Shown here piece after piece: positions 1 to 11,290 of a stretch of DNA of 64,000 nt. The position numbers and the translations under genes were made by a program. The notes under the pieces are model-generated. The model was not told the DNA's origin, made no database searches, and saw nothing but the letters and a program-made list of their open reading frames with translations. The stretch lies in NCBI GenBank assembly GCA_028015205.1, contig CM051510.1, positions 34,968,580 to 35,032,579 on the forward strand, written 5' to 3'. The first letter of the stretch is position 1. Each line of letters starts with the position of its first letter. Source of the DNA: Mytilisepta virgata. Taxonomy: Eukaryota > Mollusca > Bivalvia > Mytilida > Mytilidae.

Positions 1-944
1 GGTGGAGGATATTCAACACTGGTATAAGAGATAATCAGGAAAAATAAAAGTATTTCACATGACCAGATATGCTCCGATAAGTCATAAGCTGTTGACATAT
101 TTGTAGTAGAATGGCATTTCAAGGATTTCACTCCTTATTATGTTTTATTCTATTTGTGGATTTTCATTAAACTCAAATCAGAAACCGTACCCAAATATTC
201 GTAATCGGTAAAAACAAGGACACGGGGAACCAATTTGATATGTTGTAATCTCGAAGAAACTGTCGTATAGAAACCTCGTCGTGAGAATAAGGAAACAAAA
301 ATGTAAAATCATTGTAGATAATTCTTAGAATGGACAACAAAATGGATAACAGGAAAGGTCAAAAGTAACACAGCAACCAATCGTAACCACCCTTGAAAAA
401 AAAACATAACATAAAGGAGTGAGAACAAACATAAACATGATAGAGGTTTGTCATTTTAGCAGGGGTAGGGAATGATGTCATATACCGTGTTTACACTATA
501 ACATTTGTCTCCGGTCAAACTCGGATTAATTAAACTCTATTATTTACCTCGGTTCACACTTGTAAAAAAATTGCCCCACGATTGGTTTTTCCCTTGTTTA
601 AATATAACTTTTGAATGACGTAACAAAAGGTATACCAATAAAGTAATTATGACGAGTGCCGTGTCGTGCACCGCTGTACGGAGTTAAAAATTTTAATGTG
701 TTTTTCGGAAGATGTTTTTGCCAAGTAATAATTTATTCTAAATCTTATTAAGACATGTAAGAAGAATAAAAAATCTCTAAATGCGTTTTTCTACAATTTT
801 AATACTAAAATTATATATTTTTCTCGCTGATGTCACACGACATCACAGCAACGACCTCACATTTACTCCACTTTCCGTTCACACTAGAACCTGATGTAAC
901 TAACCCGGGTTTGCCCCACATAAATAGAGGAGTAATTTTAACCT

Positions 945-1490
945 GCGTTCGCACAGGGTTAAGTCGTTCACACTACCTAAAAATAACCCGCATTAATTAA
1001 TTTGGGTCGAATACAGATTAAATGGTATAGTGCGAACGGAGTAACTGTTTCTGTTTCGATACTATACATTCACTTTGTCTTGCATTATCGTTTGAAAACC
1101 ACATTCTTTAGTCGTCAATTCTTTCTCTCGGGACATGCGGCAAATTCGGGTCAAGATTTTACAAAATCGGGGGAGATTTCGGGTCGGAATTTTTTTTAGA
1201 CTCTGGAGAATTCCGGTCAGAATTTTAAAAATTTCTCCAGAATTTTGTAAAGTACCAAGGAATTCAGGTTGACTATTCACAATGTGAAATGTATAAATAT
1301 TTCTCATCATGATAACTGCCTATTACTATTTTTGGATAATTTGGGTATGTAATTTTAGCTCTCCTGGATATTTTTGGGTCACAATTTCGGGTTGGGGTTT
1401 CGAAGTCACCGAAAGTTACCCCTCCCCCCCTCCGCGTTCACACCGGGTTAAGTCGTTCACACTACATTAAAAATAACCTGCATTAAAAAC
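945..1490. repeat. Short direct repeat, about 50 bp, two copies
   Basis: GGGTTAAGTCGTTCACACTA followed by AAAATAACCYGCATTAA occurs at about 957-995 and 1446-1485, with related 'TTCACAC' phrases near 550. The spacer has a CGGGTC/AGAATT-rich sequence. No gene seen. Confidence 0.6.
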
Positions 1491-1678
1491 CAATGTTGGA
1501 TGAATATTAGCATTTTTTGTCCTGAAGCCACGGTAGTCCAAAATATTTGATATCATGAAAACGAATAAATAACGCAACCTTATTATATTGATAGTTTTTT
1601 CTGTCCTGACTCTTCCTGGACGTTGACTGCATGTTTTATTCTTTGGTACACATTTTTTTTAACTTTTACAACAACAAA

Positions 1679-1760
1679 AATCAATAAAATAAAATAAAAT
1701 AAAATACAATGAACAAAAAAAAATATCAAAAGACAAAACAGCCACACACACACACACATA
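1679..1760. repeat. (AAAAT)n and (CA)n microsatellites
   Basis: AATAAAATAAAATAAAATAAAA-type run at about 1683-1706 and (CA)n at 1743-1758. Confidence 0.9.
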
Positions 1761-1984
1761 GAGGAGCTTCTTGTTGTATGTTATAATATAACGTTAATTG
1801 TAAAGTAATAATAATTCAAATATCATGCAGATTCCATATATATATATATTATTAAGTGGGAAAATCCAGTCAGAACAACGGAACCAAACAAACAAACGCC
1901 ACAAGGATACATATACATGTATATCTCAAACAATTAAATATGTATAACAAACTAAACAAAATTACACAGAAACTAAAGCAGTAG

Positions 1985-2065
1985 CAATGTGAACTCCCGT
2001 TAAAACCGGGAGTGACATCAGGTATTCCAGAGGAGTAAGCATATTCATATTCGTTGCTTTTTCAC
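1985..2065 (-). mobile_element. Possible retroelement 3' tail remnant
   Basis: Contains the inverted repeat ACTCCCGTTAAAACCGGGAGT and a following stretch resembling the tail at 50.35-50.42 kb (AGGAGTGAACCCAGGTGCT, AGAGTAA). Short and degenerate. Confidence 0.3.
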
Positions 2066-2582
2066 TACGCACTATCATTACATACATTACATTATAATTC
2101 CAAAATTTAAATGTAATATTACAAATAACACTGCCCTCATGAGTCATTTAATGATATCGAAATTTTATCAGAGACGCAAGACGTATACAAAAAAGTCACA
2201 AAGGTATGTATAAAAAAAATCACCGAAAACAATTTCCCTATATCAAAAACCAGGAATGACTTGTGGTGCTTCTTATGAGAAGGCATACCTGTAGACGGAC
2301 AACAGAAGAAACAAAGCCAACTTGTTACTATGGCACATGTGTTATGACGTAAGAAAGATATAACAAATTTATTATATTTTATTTCATTTCATTGAATTGT
2401 CCCCTAATCCTATTGGTCACATGACATTTAATATCTCTGAGTACAGCGGTCGCAAGTCCACCGCAGTGTGATGTAACGGCTTTCAGGGTTGTACAGCCCG
2501 TGCAATTTCTGATGCAGTCGGTTAAGAGTTATTTTCACCTGTTTAAACGCTCCATTGACTCATTTTGCAGTAAACAAATAAA

Positions 2583-2690
2583 ATGGCAGAACAAACATTG
2601 CGCTGACAGACGACGTTTTTTCCGTTCTAACTGAGGGAGATATAGCCAGTGTTATTGAGGGGAAACACTAAAAAACTAAGAAACGGGGTA
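2583..2690 (+). pseudogene. Possible first exon of a broken Crypton/ZMYM-like gene
   Basis: ATGGCAGAACAAACATTG starts a frame that stops at once. One base shift gives ALTDDVFSVLTEGDIASVIE then GKH and a stop, before a donor-like CAGAG|GTAATT. The pattern (acidic start, LTExDI, GK) recalls the N-terminus of the tyrosine-recombinase-derived ZMYM/KCTD1-like families. Weak. Confidence 0.2.
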
Positions 2691-2867
2691 CAGAGGTAAT
2701 TTGAAGAGATTAAATAATTTAGACCTTTCACTTTTTACAAATGGTCTAGAGAAAAAGAAGCCCATAAACTAGTTTGTTTCATTTATGCAGTTTATTCACC
2801 AGTAACTATACGAACTACATTTGTATGTACACGTAAGTGGCGTTCACGGAAATAAACATAATAAAGC

Positions 2868-3520
2868 TCTTCTATTTTAAAAAGGGAAATTCTATTTTAT
2901 TCCCTTTTCAAATGAAAAACCATGGATGCAATAATTGTAAGTATTTAACTTAGGAAAAAAACAAAATATGATAGCAATTTAATAAGTTTTTATTAAAAAC
3001 AGGTACCAGTTCTACTATTTGCATTATAAACATAGCTTTTTCAATGACATTATATATCAACTACAACAAGATGTGTAATTTATTTAAAAATATTTGCTTT
3101 TCTCTAAATATTTTGGGAAAATTCTCGAAAAGATTTCCTTATAAAGTTTGCAACAAATTTTTCGGGAAATTTCCCGAAACTTAATTCTATTTATAAGTAT
3201 GCTGTGATATTTCAAAAATAAATTGATGCAGTGTAATATATTATAATATATGTACCATCACCTATTCGGGAAATTTCCCGAAACTTTTAAGTTGCCTTTT
3301 TTTTTATATTCATATGCAAGACACAAGATTCGGGAAATTTCCCGAAAATATTTTTGATCTTCAGAAGCATTATAAAGTTGCTTAAATTCCTCTATTTTCT
3401 TTTTTCAATGGATGAATAACATAGAACTAGAGGTTCCCAGAAGCCAGTTTCACTTTCTTGGATTTCATTTGGACATTAAAAAAAAAATTTTGGCCTTGAG
3501 CACAACTGATGAGCCATAAA
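2868..3520 (+). repeat. Palindrome-bearing dispersed repeat, copy 1
   Basis: Inverted partner of 24690-25262. It carries three perfect 18-bp palindromes TTCGGGAAATTTCCCGAA at 3161-3178, 3265-3282 and 3329-3346, plus shared flanks such as AATTGTAAGTATTTAACT and GTACCAGTTCTACTATTTGC. No coding capacity. Confidence 0.75.
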
Positions 3521-3790
3521 GCCATGAAATGTACACATATAGTGCATCAAAATTAGCATCATAGAATTTAATATTACCACTAATTCGATACATCTGACGA
3601 TGGACTCGCGTTACAGAGTGTACAATCAGATCAGTTGCTAGTATTTTAATACTAGCCCAAAATTGGTAGTACTATAAATTTACTGTTACTAAAAGTTACA
3701 TTTTGTGAAAACTAAGGAGTATATTCCTAGTGCACAACTCTGTCCTTTAGACATATTTTGGCTTTACACTTTTGGCCAGAATAAGATCAT
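3490..3790 (-). repeat. Family A-like fragments, reverse orientation
   Basis: The reverse complement contains GGCTCATCAGTTGTGCTCAA (about 3495-3515) and GCCAAAATATGTCTAAAGGA with CTAGTATTAAAATACTAGCA (about 3630-3770). Diverged. Confidence 0.4.
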
Positions 3791-3794
3791 TTTT

Positions 3795-3945
3795 TTTAAA
3801 TTTGACCGATTTTTCTATTTTTAGTTATAGTGGCCATATTGGTCCAATGTCTTGGCTTTTGAATTTTGAAAGAGGCCAGGCTAAGGACCATACCACTAAG
3901 TTAAGCTTCAATTGGCAGTTTCAGAGATTCTGAAATATTGTTTCT
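3795..3945 (-). mobile_element. Pearl-type repeat-unit fragment
   Basis: One degenerate unit in reverse orientation (TGGCCATATTGGTCCAATG ... GAGGCCAGGCTAAGGACC) resembling the array units at 10.8 and 20.9 kb. Confidence 0.4.
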
Positions 3946-4736
3946 TGAACAAGGTCCAGTCCCCATCCTTCCCCCTCCCCTGTATGGATATCAGACACAC
4001 CTTTGACAGGGAACAATCAAAGGACTTGATGAAGAAATCCAAGTCACAAGAGACCACCATTGATAAATACAATGACAATATCCCTAGACTTTCATTCTGA
4101 AGTAATTGTGCTATGCAATAATGACATATGAGCATTTGAATATCAGAGATCAATTAATATATGGGTTATTGCATTCCAGAATATAATCTATCAATCTCTA
4201 AAATGTATAAATAAGTGTCAATACCAATACAACCAAAATTGCTACAAATTAATAAATCAGTTCAACCATTCCCTGACCACATTTTTAAAGCCACCAAATG
4301 GTACACCAAGAAAAGTATGATGAACAGTTTTCCCTCACTATGTTCTTAAAAATTCTCTGTTCCTCTGTGTCTGGTTAGGTTTTGATATTTTTTATTTTTC
4401 TTCGTCTTCCTGAAAAAAAAACAGCAAAATTTACTAATGGTGAATCTTTATGAAACTAAAAACATTCTTATAATTCATATCATATTTTCAGAGTTGCCCA
4501 AAACAACTTTGAAAATGTAACTTGGCATTGGCATGACCTCAAACTTGATTCTTAAATATTGTGTGCTATTTGTTTTCCTTATTTTCAGTAATAACACTGA
4601 TATTGGTAAAGTAATCCTCCAAAAAGATCTTAAAATGGTCTTTCGGCTCTAGTCATTTCTAATTAATCTGTAACTGCCCCTGTATTATTTTATTTGATGT
4701 TTACAGTCACAATTTCCTCCTTAATATTGACCTATA

Positions 4737-5095
4737 CAGTTAAAATATAGAATCCTGAACCCAAATAGATATGGTTGCTAAGGACTTTTTCATCGGTTGC
4801 TATGGACTTTTCAATGGCATTAACTCTTGACTTTCAATTTCGACTTGAACAGGTAAATTGTAGGGTCCTAAACCCAAATATATCTGGTTACTAGGGACTT
4901 TTTCATCAGTTGCTATGGACTTTTTCAATGACCTTGACCCTTGACCTTTCTTTTTGACTTTTACAGGTAAATTATAAGGTCCTTAATCCAAATATATATG
5001 GTTGCTAGGGACTTTTTCATCTGTTGCTAGGGATTTTTTCATCGGGTGCTATGGAATTTTTCAATGACCTTGAGCCTTGACACTCTATTTTACTT
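4737..5095 (+). repeat. Tandem repeat, about 114-bp unit, three copies
   Basis: Each unit contains GTAAATTGTAGGGTCCTAAA, GGTTGCTAGGGACTTTTTCA, GTTGCTATGGACTTTTTCAA and CCTTGACCCTTGACC. Junctions at about 4853 and 4967 give a period of 114 bp. It directly precedes the reverse-oriented pearl element. Confidence 0.7.
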
Positions 5096-5159
5096 GTACT
5101 GCTACCATTTAATTTATTTCAAGTAACGCCCTAAACATCTGTGACAATGTCAGACCATT

Positions 5160-5745
5160 ATTTTATGTTTACATGTAAATAATCTTTCAAGGGCAAAAAC
5201 TCCTATAAGGGGTCAACTGATGATTTTGGTCATGTTGACTTATCTGTAGATCTTACTTTGCTGAACATTTTTATTGTTTACAGTTTGTCTTTATCTATTA
5301 TTATATTCAAGATAACAACCTAAAACTGCAAATTTCCTTAAAATTAAGAATTCAGGGGCAATAACCCAACAAAGGGTTGCCCGATTCATCAGAACATTTC
5401 ATGGCTGGTAGTTCTTGACCTGTTAAACATTTTTACCCCATCAGTTTTGCTCTAAATGCTTTGGTTTTTGAGATATGAGCCAAAAACTGCATTTGATCCC
5501 TATGTTCTAATTTTAGCAACAGTGGCCATGTTTGTTGATAGATCAAAACTTCAGATATAATTTATAAATTAGATACCCTAAGGAACATTCAGTTAAAAGT
5601 TTGAAGGTATTTTGCCCAGTAGTTTCAGAGCAAAAGATTCTTGAAATAGTTTGTGATGACAACGACGCCGACCCCGACGGATGATGACGGACGCCAAGTG
5701 ATGGCATAAGCTCACATGGCCCTTTGGGCAAGGTGGGCTAATAAC
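5160..5745 (-). mobile_element. Pearl/Helitron-like element, reverse orientation
   Basis: On the minus strand the 5' end TTAGCCCACCTTGCCCAAAG, the CACTTGGCGTCCGTCATC segment, one copy of the unique block and part of a repeat unit are visible. The conserved 'GGGTTATTGCCCCTGAATTC' and 'GTCAACATGACC' stretches match 20.45-20.70 kb. No 3' hairpin was seen. Confidence 0.6.
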
Positions 5746-6039
5746 AGGACTTTTTCCATTGGATAATCCAATAGTAAATAAAAATTAAGGAATGTTCTGC
5801 ACTGAACTGGAAAAAGTCTTTTAATCAATAATGCTGAGTTTTCAAAGAAAATCTAATAAAGGGCTTCGCTAAGCACAGCATGATACGGCCGCAACATGTC
5901 AACAGGTAAAGAATTAGTATAAATGTGGACATATTCAGCTTTACCCAATAAAGTATTTGATAATATAATATACATTACACAGAAATATTGTACCTTCCAC
6001 AAATACTAGATGAAAAACCAAAAAAAATAGAATTCCAGC

Positions 6040-7080
6040 TACCTTGCTTTTTTGGGCCCTTAAACCATCAAAACTGTAAAAAATAGGAAAAATCTGTTGA
6101 TATACCACTGAAAGTACTCATCAAGATGAATTAAAAGAAAAAATCACCATTAAAATTGGATTAAAAAAAAAAAGAAACATTGGTCCCTCAAAATGGCTAA
6201 TTTTGGCCACTTTTATCTCTGCAATGACAAAAGTTACACAAAAATGTCTTTATTGTATTTCTTACTTAAAAAAATTTGTACAGGTTCCACAGAACTCAGT
6301 GTCTCACCTCCTTTTGCAGTTGTCTATATTTCAGTGTAATAGTGGAATGTACATAATTTTTCTCCACATGTTATTTATTGATCATGCAGAAGCCGCTGTC
6401 CAAGTATGGTAAAAATCTGGGATGGTTTAAGAAAGTAATTAATGTTTTGAAAACTTTAACTGCAGACTGTATGTAATGTTAACTGGGGGAAAAACTAAGT
6501 CCATTTATAAGTTAAATATGGAAAAATGGGAAAAAAAATTAAACAAAATTTTCCTCTGTCTTTTGATAATGAACAAGTTTCTGTCCAAGTTTGGTAAAAT
6601 TTGGCTTTGGTTATGTCTTTATACAAGGTACCCTAAGGATCTTTCGGCCTAAGTTTGACTGAAATTGATCCTGTAGTTTCAGAGAAGAAAATATTTGAAA
6701 GTTTACAAAGATGACAAAAAATGCGAAAAATTGTCTTTAAAGGGCAAAAACTCCATAAGGGGTCAATTATTTATAACCATTTCAAACTTTGGATAAAATC
6801 TGGAAAAACTCATACTTTCTACTTACATTTGTTCCTCATTATGTTCTTTTCATAGTCACTTTTACTGGCTTGCTCCACATTTTTGAATAACTTTCAATGC
6901 TGCTTCAAACATTTGAAAAAGAGTTGGTCTGAAGAAAAGAAAGAGAAATTTAATATTTCTGAACTTCAATTTATACATTTTTTTAAGTTTATGAATTCAG
7001 GGGCTATTGGATCAAAGGTCAAGGTCACTGAACATTTTCATCAATACAGAATTTTACTACATGGAATATTTTATATTTAA
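6040..7080. repeat. Degenerate pearl-like/unknown repeat stretch
   Basis: Several stretches resemble parts of the pearl family in reverse orientation, for example 6585-6700 (CCAAGTTTGGTAAAATTTGG, GTAGTTTCAGAGAAGAAAAT) and 6735-6775 (AAAGGGCAAAAACTCCATAA). No gene seen; the open frames here are chance. Confidence 0.35.
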
Positions 7081-7264
7081 AATAAAATAAATAATATTTT
7101 TAATTGGTCCCTCCGGGTAATCTACACTCCTCCATTTTATAAATTTTCAATTATTTTGAAAATGTACCTTGAGCCATATCTATTTTTCTTTCTTGTAATG
7201 ATGAATTAAATTATATTATATATTTATTAGGCTCTGGGGATAAATCTTCAACCTTCCCTTATAA

Positions 7265-8315
7265 AACAAGAGTGGACACACAAAAATGTTTCGCCTGTCA
7301 TGTATTTCTAATGAAAGTAAATGCTATCAGTATTCAAAAACAGAGCAAACACAAAAACTTAACTATAACCACTGAGCCATGAAAATGAGGTCAAGGTCAG
7401 GTGACTCATGTCAGTTGGAAATGCACACCTTACAATCCTTCCATACACCAAATATAGTAGACCTATTGTATACAGTATTCGAAAAACAGGCCAAAAAACA
7501 AAAACTTAACTATAACCATTGAACCATGAAAATGAGGTCAAGCTCAGATGACACCCACCAGTTGGACATGTACACCTTACAATCCTTCCATACACCAAAT
7601 ATAGTAGACCTATTGCATACAGTATTCGAAAAACAGGCCAAAACACAAAAACTTAACTATAACCACCGAACGATGAAAATGAGGTCAAGGTCAGATGACA
7701 CCCACCAGTTGGACATGTACACCTTACAATCCTTCCATACACCAAATATAGTAGACCTATTGCATACAGTATTCGAAAAACAGGCCAAAACACAAAAACT
7801 TAACTATAACCACTGAACCATGAAAATGAGGTCATGGTCAGATGACACCTGCCAGTTGAACATGTACACCTTACAATCCTTCCATACACCAAATATACTA
7901 GACCTATTGCTTATAGTATCTGAGATATGGACTTGACCACCAAAACTTAACCTTGTTCACTGATCCTTAAAATGGGGTCGAGGTCAATTGAAAACTGTCT
8001 GACGGGGATGAGGACCTTGTAAGGTACGCACATACCAAATATAGTTATCCTATTACTAATAAGAGAGAAATTAACATTACAAAAAATCTTAACTTTTTTT
8101 TCAAGTAGTCATTGAACCATGAAAATGAGGTCAAGGACAATGTACATATGACAGACGGAAACTTCGTAACATAAGGCATCTATATACAAAGTATAAAGCA
8201 TCCAGGTCTTCCACCTTCTAAAATATAAAGCTTTTAAGAAGTTAGTTAACGCCGCCGCCCCGCCGCCAGATCACTATCCCTATGTCGAGCTTTCTGCGAC
8301 TAAAGTCCCCTGCAT
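7265..8315 (+). mobile_element. Dispersed element with 147-bp tandem core
   Basis: A left end near CAAGAGTGGACACACAAAAA is followed by at least four units with CTTAACTATAACCACTGAAC, CATGAAAATGAGGTCAAGG and CCTTCCATACACCAAATATA; exact spacing is 147 bp at 7505, 7652 and 7799. Diverged units follow, then a right end with GCCGCCGCCCCGCCGCCAGA and TATGTCGAGCTTTCTGCG. The structure parallels the pearl elements, but the sequence is different. Confidence 0.7.
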
Positions 8316-8904
8316 ACATGTATAAGTTTTCAAATATCATGAAAATGGTTGGGATCTCCATCCTTAATAATTCCTCAATCAAATTATATATTTCATTTGT
8401 CCCTATGGGGTGATAGTTTCAATCCCTTTATTTTATGAAAGTTTAGATATCTTGAGAACTGTATATATTCTGTGTCATCATAGCAAATTTATGAGATACT
8501 TTGTAAGATTCTATGGGTAATTTATCTGAAAATGGCCAAATACACACCAGAGGAATAATACACAACCATAATACTTTCACAAGCATACTGTTTTCCACAC
8601 CAGAAATATGACAGACAACTCTGTGTTTCCCTACTCCCAATAATTGTACAATTTGGGGAGCATCTGTTGGCAATGTCAACTTTTAACATTGTTTGCCTTT
8701 TTGAATATGAACATTCTGTCAGATGGAAAATTCAAATTAAAACAAGTTTTGCCATAGATAAATGCAGGCCTAGGGGTTGATGAAAAGAGAATCACTTAAT
8801 ATTAATTTTATCTGGTCTTACTGATCTTAAAATTAAACAGAATTTAAATGAATTTAATGCATACCCAATACCCTTTAAATTACTTTCCCCTCACTTACTG
8901 AGTT
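8316..8904. other. No gene or clear repeat seen
   Basis: AT-rich non-coding sequence. The minus-strand open frame at 8443-8679 has no protein-like features. Confidence 0.5.
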
Positions 8905-9158
8905 TAAAAGATATTTATTTGTTTGTTTATTTTGGGTTTACACCGTTTTCAGCACATTTGACTATTTTCAGGCTGCCAGTTTTTTTTTTTGGTGGAGGAA
9001 GCCAGAGTACCCAGAGAGAACCGCCATCCTTAGATAGGAAAATTTGCAATCCTTGTCAATTAAGATCAGTCAAACACATCCCGCCACAGGTGAAATTCGA
9101 ACTCACAACCTCTGTACTGACAGGTTACTTGTCATTAGTAGCCACTGAGGCCCCAAAA
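8905..9158 (-). mobile_element. tRNA-derived SINE, copy 1
   Basis: The minus strand starts with a GGGGCCTCAGTGGCTAC tRNA-like head and has a B-box-like GAGTTCGAATTTC. A conserved core follows (GGTTCTCTCTGGGTACTC, GGCTTCCTCCACC), and it ends near AACACCGTTTTCAGCACA-type 3' sequence. It shares head, core and tail with the copies at 53.17 and 60.10 kb. The core resembles the deeply conserved invertebrate SINE domains described for molluscs (such as Nin-DC); that name is from memory. Confidence 0.65.
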
Positions 9159-9159
9159 G

Positions 9160-10735
9160 ATATTTAGGAAATTAAAAAAAAACAAAGTTGACTTTGATAG
9201 TGTGAAATGTAATAAAACTACACTGACCAGATGATCTTGTTAACTTTCACATTAATGAAACCTGCAGTTCTAACATGTCTAAACTAAGTTGATTATTGGA
9301 ATAATTATCCACACTTGATTACTGACCCCATACAGTTCAACCTTTAAATGTTACTTGTAACATAAGTACTGGTCAGCATGTTGAAGAAGAAAACATTATA
9401 AGATAACAACATCTGGGGAAGTTATAAACAATCATTTTATTATGGTATATGTCTCCTTGCTAACAGTAATGGTGAAAATTAGTTCTTAATGAGGTGATAA
9501 AAAGTGGTCAAATAAAATGTGCAAATAGATAAAGGAGGCTCTCATCTTTAGAAATTTTCAATTTTAAGAGTCAATAAAAGGTTCTGTAACATTTCTAGGT
9601 CGGTTATATTTAATAACATGATTAAGTTTTATCTTTTTTCAAAATTTTTTATCTGTAAAATTATTCAATAAAATTCTAATAATATAAAATATTTTCCAAT
9701 ATTAACTATTATGTTTTGTAAAGTTTTATAAAAGGAAACTTTTTCAATAACATGTAAAACTTGATTGTCAAAGTTTTTTAAACTGCAATGATTAATAAAT
9801 TTATATATATTTTGTACTTAGGTTTTTCAAAAATTCTTTGGCTTAATTTGTTCAACTTTTAATTTGTCTGATGACAGTACATTATTAGGAAGAAAGGTGC
9901 ATTATCAAGAAAAAAGTAATTGTTTTAATGTGAATAATAGATGTACTAGTTCAAAAAATAGATAAACATAAATATTTAAGAAGCAAATTATTTAAAATTT
10001 TGCAAGACATTGATTTACATTTATTTTAAAAAATTACTGGAGAAATAATTCAATTCAAAAACATTAAATGAACTGCATATTTTATACAACTGAAAGTACA
10101 CAGGTATTATAAATTACAAAATTACTGATTTGCTTTATTTGATGAATTTAAAAATGTGCACTATAATATGAACCTTTATTTCATAAACTGTGACAATAAA
10201 ACGATAACTTTTTTAAAGAAATAAAATACATTATTACAAATTGCTCCATCTCCGATTCCCCTATATTGTCACTTTGCTGAACATGTAAACACAATAGAAA
10301 CATTGTTTAAATTGGTCACTTTCAGTAGTAATGCATAACAATTTAACCTGTTAGCCAATTTCATCAACAGGTACGAAGGGGCACACAAAGGTGATCAAAA
10401 GATGTATTTGACACATCTTTTTTAAAAGTTCTGTTTCCTTATCTTTAAAGTGATTTAGCTTATTCATTTTCTTCTTTCTATGACATCAGTGATTAGAATT
10501 TCATATTCCAACAAAAGTAACAATTATTTAATTGAAATCTTTATAAGTTTATCTTTTTCCTAAACTTTTTACTCAAATTTCAAACTTTAATAACCTTAAA
10601 ATTTATTGATTATATGAACAAGCTTATTTATCAATTTTTTATCATATATTGGAATATTGGACATTGGCAAAAATAATTTGGGCAAAAAGCATTTCAATTC
10701 TTAAAACTTGTAGTCAAAATAAAAAGTTTTGTTTG
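9160..10735. other. No gene seen
   Basis: Very AT-rich, stop-dense sequence without recognisable repeats. Confidence 0.5.
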
Positions 10736-10739
10736 TCGA

Positions 10740-11290
10740 TTTTAAGGCTCTATAGACAAGATATTTTAATGAATTTTCCCATATGGTCCCATGTTAAACT
10801 AAGTTTGGCTGTGGTGGCCATCTTGGTTGACTTTCTGGGTCATCAGACACAATTCTGAAAGAGGACCATCTAAGGATTATTGCTGCAAGGTTCCAATTAG
10901 CTCAGTAGTTTCAGAAAAAGAGATTTTTAAATGAATTTCCCATAGGGTCCTATGTTAAACTAAGTTCCGTTCTTGTGGCCATCTTGGTTCATCGTCTGGG
11001 TCATGGGACACAATTCTGAAAAAGGACCACACGTCTGGTTCTAACTGGCCATGTTGTTATACATAGGAGAAGATTTTTGAAATTCATCCCCCCTTTTTCT
11101 ATCTATAGTCATAGCAGCCATGTTGGTTGGAAGTCGGGAATGCTTGAGATATTTTTGAAAGAAGGCCACCCAAGGACCATTCTACCAAAGTTTGGTCCAA
11201 ATTGGCTGAGCAGTTTCAGAGGAGAAGATTTTTTTTATAATTGTGGACAGATGGCAAAAGACAATATGGCCTTTTAAGCCATGTGATTTA
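10740..11290 (-). mobile_element. Pearl-type element with three array units
   Basis: Three units of about 160 bp in reverse orientation, each with GTTAAACTAAGTT, GGCCATCTTGGTT and a GGACCA motif. The right edge (AAGACAATATGGCCTTTTAA) resembles the 5' end of the other elements. No 3' hairpin recognised at the left edge. Confidence 0.55.

Noticed and set aside
4737..5095. CRISPR-like regular repeat
   Set aside because: Only three 114-bp units with no spacer structure; eukaryotic context; simple tandem repeat.
7526..7816. 96-codon open frame with two 49-residue repeats
   Set aside because: The repeat period is 147 bp (a multiple of 3), so a satellite unit that happens to be open in one frame repeats as protein. 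Neighbouring diverged units are closed and the sequence is a dispersed non-coding repeat.
8919..9167. 82-codon open frame on the plus strand
   Set aside because: It is the antisense of a SINE including its tRNA-like head.
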